Shown: positions 60,751-64,000 of the stretch, piece after piece
Position numbering within the stretch: the first letter of the stretch is position 1
Layout: each line of letters begins with the position of its first letter
Assembly: GCF_008801605.1 (NCBI RefSeq)
Contig: NZ_VZPJ01000001.1
Coordinates: forward strand, 558,001-622,000
Direction of reading: 5' to 3'
Source of the DNA: Pseudomonas brassicacearum subsp. brassicacearum
GTDB lineage: Bacteria; Pseudomonadota; Gammaproteobacteria; Pseudomonadales; Pseudomonadaceae
DNA length: 64,000 nucleotides
Translations under genes and position numbers: made by a program
The notes under the pieces: generated by a model
The model's database searches: none
The model's input: the letters and a program-made list of their open reading frames with translations, nothing else
What the model was told of the DNA's origin: nothing

Positions 60751-61356
60751 ATGAAGAAACTCAACAACTACAAGGCCATCGCCGACGGCATTGCGATGCT
60801 GTATTTCCCTCACGCTGAAGTCATTATTCACGACATAAAAACTCAGACCATCGCCCACATCGCCAACAATATTTCCAAACGAAAACTTGGGGACGACTCC
60901 GCTCTGGATGAGTTACCGGGAGATTTCGAGGCCGTCAGCAACCTCGGCCCCTACGAAAAGCTCAATTGGAATGGACAGAAAATTCGCTCCATTACGAGCG
61001 TCCTGAGAAATGATGACGAGGAGCCCGAAGCGCTACTGTGCATCAACATGAATTTCTCGGTACTGGAAATGGCGCGCGAGGCGTTGAATAGTTTCTTTGA
61101 GCCTAGCCGAATCCTTCCGCAGCCCGAGGCATTGTTTCGGGACGACTGGCAAGAACGCATCAACACTTTTCTGCATGCGTGGTTGAAAGAACATAATCTT
61201 TCGCTCCCCGGGCTGACCCGTAACCACAAGCGTCTGCTGGTCGAGGCGCTGTTTGCCGAAGGCGCTTTCGAAGGGCGTAGTGCCACGGATTACATTGCCA
61301 ACGTTTTGTCGATGGGAAGGGCTACGGTCTACAAGTATGTGAAGCTCTTGCGATAG
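60751..61356 (+). CDS. DauR/YheO-like transcriptional regulator
   Basis: 201 residues: an N-terminal YheO-like PAS domain (about 5-115) and a C-terminal DauR-type helix-turn-helix (about 150-200, SATDYIANVLSMGRATVYKYVKLL). DauR of Pseudomonas represses D-arginine catabolism genes. Here it most likely controls the adjacent basic-amino-acid set, perhaps through the TCCATA motifs at 55957 and 58284. No ribosome site stronger than average is visible. Confidence 0.85.
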   Translation: MKKLNNYKAIADGIAMLYFPHAEVIIHDIKTQTIAHIANNISKRKLGDDSALDELPGDFEAVSNLGPYEKLNWNGQKIRSITSVLRNDDEEPEALLCINMNFSVLEMAREALNSFFEPSRILPQPEALFRDDWQERINTFLHAWLKEHNLSLPGLTRNHKRLLVEALFAEGAFEGRSATDYIANVLSMGRATVYKYVKLLR

Positions 61357-61685
61357 GCAACGTGACTCGGTTCTAGCCTCTCGGCGCGGTCATGGCTGGG
61401 AACTGCAGGGAGTTCCTCAAGACTCATTTTGCTTTCATAGTTAGCGCAATACGCCCTCGCCGCGCTGAACACGGCAATGGCCCGAGCTAACACCGTTTCG
61501 GTGTCGGTTCGATGGCGAGCGGCCTTCGAGCCATATTGCCGAAAACTGAAATTTTCAGGATCCTCGGTTGACCGGCTTAGCCGACGCAAAAGCGGCACAG
61601 CAAATCCCCCTGATAGGCTGAGTCAGCATGGCTTAATCGCCCACAGCGCAAGCAGTTATCTGTCGGGCTTCTTGGAAATAATCCA
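61357..61685. other. Region between the regulator and the Xre gene
   Basis: A weak minus-strand frame (61329-61598, 89 codons, GTG start, no clear ribosome site) overlaps the end of the regulator. It has no familiar sequence and I do not call it. Nothing else is seen. Confidence 0.35.
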
Positions 61686-62018
61686 TCAGTCAATTTTGGT
61701 CGCACGGTCGTTGTTGTGCCTCATATGCTGATCTCCTCTCCTCCCTATACATAGCGTTAGGCCGAACTGCTCCAACACTGAATTGACGGTATGCATCGTG
61801 GGATTTCCACAGCCAAGCTCAAACTGGCTGAGGGTCCTCCTGGATATTTTGCATTGCTTGGCGAAATCATCTTGATTCATTTTTAGAACGTCATTGCGCA
61901 GTAGTCGAACCGCATCCCCAAGGGTGATGCGTCCTAACCGTATACGTTCCTGAACTGAAAGGACAATGGATCGCACCTCCTCTTCGTCCTCAGCCCCGTA
62001 ACCCATCTGACCGATCAT
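61686..62018 (-). CDS. Xre-family helix-turn-helix regulator
   Basis: 110 residues. The helix-turn-helix is KMNQDDFAKQCKISRRTLSQFELGCGNPTMHTVNSVLEQFG, typical of Xre/HipB-like repressors. The N-terminal part contains EEEVRSIVLSVQERIRLGRI. No toxin gene is adjacent, so a free-standing regulator or an orphan antitoxin is possible. The ATG 62018 has no strong ribosome site. Confidence 0.75.
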   Translation of the reverse strand: MIGQMGYGAEDEEEVRSIVLSVQERIRLGRITLGDAVRLLRNDVLKMNQDDFAKQCKISRRTLSQFELGCGNPTMHTVNSVLEQFGLTLCIGRRGDQHMRHNNDRATKID

Positions 62019-62109
62019 ATCCAAACAGTGCTCACACCAAAGGCAGCAAATAGCGCCTGCCAGCTGCCTTGTTCACTGAACATAGGGGATAAAAAACAAC
62101 GTAGGAGAG

Positions 62110-62940
62110 TCACCTCGGCAGTTGCGGATCTGCCATTCCACCTCTTCGCGCACGGTAGAGGTCGATCAGGTACCGGGAAATAGACCGTTGCGATGAGAGC
62201 TGCGGCAAGGTGTTGAGGTTGAACCAGCGCGCGTCCTCAATTTCATCTGCTTGCGGCGTTATTTCACCAGACGAATATTCTGCGTGAAAACCAAACATCA
62301 TGGAGTGCGGATAGGGCCAAGATTGACTGGCCATGTATTTGACGTTTTTTACGTCGACCCCGACCTCTTCTCGAATTTCACGGATGACGCATTCTTCAAT
62401 CGACTCACCGGGTTCGACGAAACCTGCCAGGGTGCTGTAAAGACCTGGGGGAAAGGTCGCTGACCGAGCGAGCAGGACTTCATCGTCACGTGTCACCAAC
62501 ACAATCATGCAAGGCGAAAGCCTGGGAAAGTAAGTCAGGTCGCACGCGGCGCAACGAGTGGACCTTTCAACTGCTGACACCTGCGTAGCACAACCACACG
62601 CCCCACAGAATCGATGTTGGCGTGCCCACGTGCTGATCTGAGCCGCATATCCAAGCATTCGGAACGTTTCGATATCACGTTCCAGCATCAACGGACGCAG
62701 CGTTTGCCATACACAACCCGATACAGCGTCAGCCCCATCCACCACCACCAAATGCACAGGTTGGCCACCGAAAAAACCAATGCCATGTTTAGCAGCTATG
62801 TTCAGGAATTTTTCACATACCCACTCATAAGCGAACAACAGCCCCTTGGGCCCAACCAAAAAACCTTCGGGGCCATGCACCAGCACCTGGTCCAGTTTCA
62901 TTTGAAAGTCGAGTAAAGCCGATGTCCAAAGACGCGACAT
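62110..62940 (-). CDS. nudC: NADH pyrophosphatase NudC
   Basis: 276 residues. Zinc ribbon C-x2-C...C-x2-C (FCGACGCATQ, STRCAACD), Nudix box GFVEPGESIEECVIREIREE, and the NudC hallmark SQSWPYPHS after it. It hydrolyses NAD(H) to NMN(H) plus AMP and can remove NAD caps from RNA. Start 62940 has GGAG at 8 bp; a GTG at 62985 is less likely. It may be an accessory copy, since pseudomonads normally have a core nudC elsewhere. Confidence 0.9.
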   Translation of the reverse strand: MSRLWTSALLDFQMKLDQVLVHGPEGFLVGPKGLLFAYEWVCEKFLNIAAKHGIGFFGGQPVHLVVVDGADAVSGCVWQTLRPLMLERDIETFRMLGYAAQISTWARQHRFCGACGCATQVSAVERSTRCAACDLTYFPRLSPCMIVLVTRDDEVLLARSATFPPGLYSTLAGFVEPGESIEECVIREIREEVGVDVKNVKYMASQSWPYPHSMMFGFHAEYSSGEITPQADEIEDARWFNLNTLPQLSSQRSISRYLIDLYRARRGGMADPQLPR

Positions 62941-63055
62941 GGATAGTTCTCCATTCGTTCGTTGTGGCTGCAAAGATGAACTCACATCAGCTGAACACTT
63001 ATGAGGTGGCGCTCAGCTGGTGAGTGATCCGGCGAGGATGCGGAGGCGGATGGGC

Positions 63056-63448
63056 TCAATTCAGAATCGAGTGACCTGCGTCACGTAGCACGGCAAGACC
63101 TTCGGTAAATCGGTCTGCTTTGAGCAGCAGGAAGTCGCCATCGAAGGTGGACACCACAAACACGCCGAAACCGGCTTCGGTCAACGGGCGCACGACAGAC
63201 AGGACAATGCCGGTCTCATCGAATGCGAAGGGCCCAACGAACTGCACACAACTCCAGTCACGATCGATTTTAACGCCTTCGGGCACGCGACTTTGATGGC
63301 AGACAATGGACAGTTCATCCGCAGAGCGCGCGATGTTTACAAAACCTTCCCCATCCGCCCAGGCGGGGATCGGGGCTTTGCTGTCCAACCGAGAGATCGA
63401 ATAAAGCTCGGATAATACTTTCAGGCGAATGCTTTTGACCAGTTTCAT
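63056..63448 (-). CDS. ACT-domain protein
   Basis: 130 residues, tandem ACT-like fold of the small DUF2241/CASTOR-like group (LSIVCHQSRVPEG, GPFAFDETGIVLSVVRPLTEAG, GVFVVSTFDGDFLLLK). These proteins are thought to sense amino acids. AGGA precedes ATG 63448. It lies 51 bp from the amidohydrolase gene that follows upstream on this strand. Confidence 0.82.
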   Translation of the reverse strand: MKLVKSIRLKVLSELYSISRLDSKAPIPAWADGEGFVNIARSADELSIVCHQSRVPEGVKIDRDWSCVQFVGPFAFDETGIVLSVVRPLTEAGFGVFVVSTFDGDFLLLKADRFTEGLAVLRDAGHSILN

Positions 63449-63499
63449 GGCGTTCCTAATGGTTGGTTTATATCGGCATTAGCCGCTGAATTCTGTTGG

Positions 63500-64000
63500 T
63501 TAAATCAGCGGTTTTTTCATGGCACCTTTCTGAAGCCAGGTTTCAGCCAGGCGAACCCAGTAAGTAGCTCCGATCGGTAAGATATCGTCGTTGAAATCAA
63601 AACTGGCGTTGTGCAGAACACATGGCCCTGGACCATGACCGGCACCACGATGAACACCCTCACCATTGCCATTGCCGATGAATACATAGCACCCCGGTTT
63701 ATGTTCGAGCATGTGAGCGAAGTCTTCGGCGGCCATGGTGGGCTTCCCATTGGTGATGACCTGCTCCTCACCGACCAATTTTCGCAGGACCTCAATACAG
63801 ACGCTTGTCTCGCACAAGTGATTGATGAGCGGTGGATAATCGGACTTGAACGACGTTTCCACACGGCAGCCAAAGGCATCAGCAGCGCCTCTGGCGATCT
63901 CCGTCATGCGCCTTTCGATCAACGCCATGGCGTCACGGGAAAAGGCTCTGAATGTTCCTCCCAACCAGGCGTCATCCGGGACGACGGTCAGGCTTCCATC
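63500..64000 (-). CDS. M20-family amidohydrolase, C-terminal part (runs off the edge)
   Basis: The frame is open to the right edge and ends at 63500. The 166 visible residues start in VVPDDAWLGGTFRAFS, the dimerisation domain, and include KPTMAAEDFAHMLEHKPGCYVFIGNGNG and CVLHNASFDFND, the last metal ligand, as in hippurate hydrolase/N-acyl-L-amino-acid amidohydrolases. The N-terminal metal site lies outside the window. It is probably co-transcribed with the ACT protein. Confidence 0.85.
   Translation of the reverse strand, partial: DGSLTVVPDDAWLGGTFRAFSRDAMALIERRMTEIARGAADAFGCRVETSFKSDYPPLINHLCETSVCIEVLRKLVGEEQVITNGKPTMAAEDFAHMLEHKPGCYVFIGNGNGEGVHRGAGHGPGPCVLHNASFDFNDDILPIGATYWVRLAETWLQKGAMKKPLI

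Overview
The window reads as a Pseudomonas-type gammaproteobacterial chromosome, probably the fluorescens/putida side of the genus. The evidence is high-GC coding sequence, AGGAG-type ribosome sites, VanA/VanB-like and DUF1302/DUF1329 genes, IS21-type transposition genes, Crc/Hfq-style AAnAAnAA leader motifs and a tRNA-Gly(GCC) 3' end used as an attachment site. The species call is inference. Almost everything here is accessory: a catabolic plus strand unit, a very large aromatic-degradation cluster, and one or two genomic islands.

Region 1 (1-8.3 kb): gene remnants (a TPP-enzyme tail and a frameshifted carboxymuconolactone-decarboxylase-like gene), then a LysR regulator divergent from a six-gene plus-strand unit: serine acetyltransferase, glyoxalase-like protein, beta-hydroxyacid dehydrogenase, aldehyde dehydrogenase, M20 amidohydrolase and a periplasmic amino-acid-binding protein. 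A T-N11-A palindrome sits in the divergent gap. Region 2 (8.3-10.9 kb) is a scar: a LysR tail, an intact DUF3100 membrane protein and the C-terminal third of an M20 peptidase.

Region 3 (11-39.9 kb) is the main catabolic system. It has two VanA-type Rieske oxygenases with one VanB-type reductase, a type-I extradiol dioxygenase with a Rieske ferredoxin, two FAD hydroxylases, a C-C-type alpha/beta hydrolase, FAH-family, cyclase, cupin, SDR, ornithine-cyclodeaminase-like, DHDPS-like and aldehyde dehydrogenase enzymes, an MFS carrier, the DUF1302/DUF1329/BNR/MMPL envelope set, a chemoreceptor and two LysR regulators. Four intergenic sites carry the same architecture, two ATC-N9-GAT boxes 7 bp apart. 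They precede both FAD hydroxylases, the dioxygenase/NodD-like LysR pair and the chemoreceptor/hydrolase pair. ATC-N9-GAT is the known NodD half-site pattern, and the LysR at 35496-36407 is NodD-like, so I infer one inducer-responsive regulon. Nearly every leader in it also carries an AAnAAnAA motif, which suggests Crc/Hfq catabolite repression. The growth substrate is not determined; a hydrophobic aromatic is the best guess.

Region 4 (40.5-55.6 kb) is a roughly 15 kb island bounded by about 118 bp direct repeats that begin with the last 20 nt of tRNA-Gly. A truncated P4-type integrase lies just inside the right repeat. Cargo: an IS21-family element with 5-bp target duplication, an HNH endonuclease, an unknown winged-helix protein, a 1654-residue NERD/kinase-like/kinase/SF1-helicase fusion in AT-rich DNA (a strong candidate anti-phage system), two small proteins and a RES-Xre toxin-antitoxin pair. 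Because sequence right of the second repeat is again island-end DNA and not a tRNA body, a second island is probably stacked there.

Region 5 (56-64 kb): an amino-acid or opine-like catabolic set (aspartoacylase/AstE-like, periplasmic binding protein, ornithine-cyclodeaminase-like, capreomycidine-synthase-like aminotransferase, DauR/YheO-like regulator), then an Xre regulator, NudC, an ACT protein and a partial M20 amidohydrolase running off the right edge.
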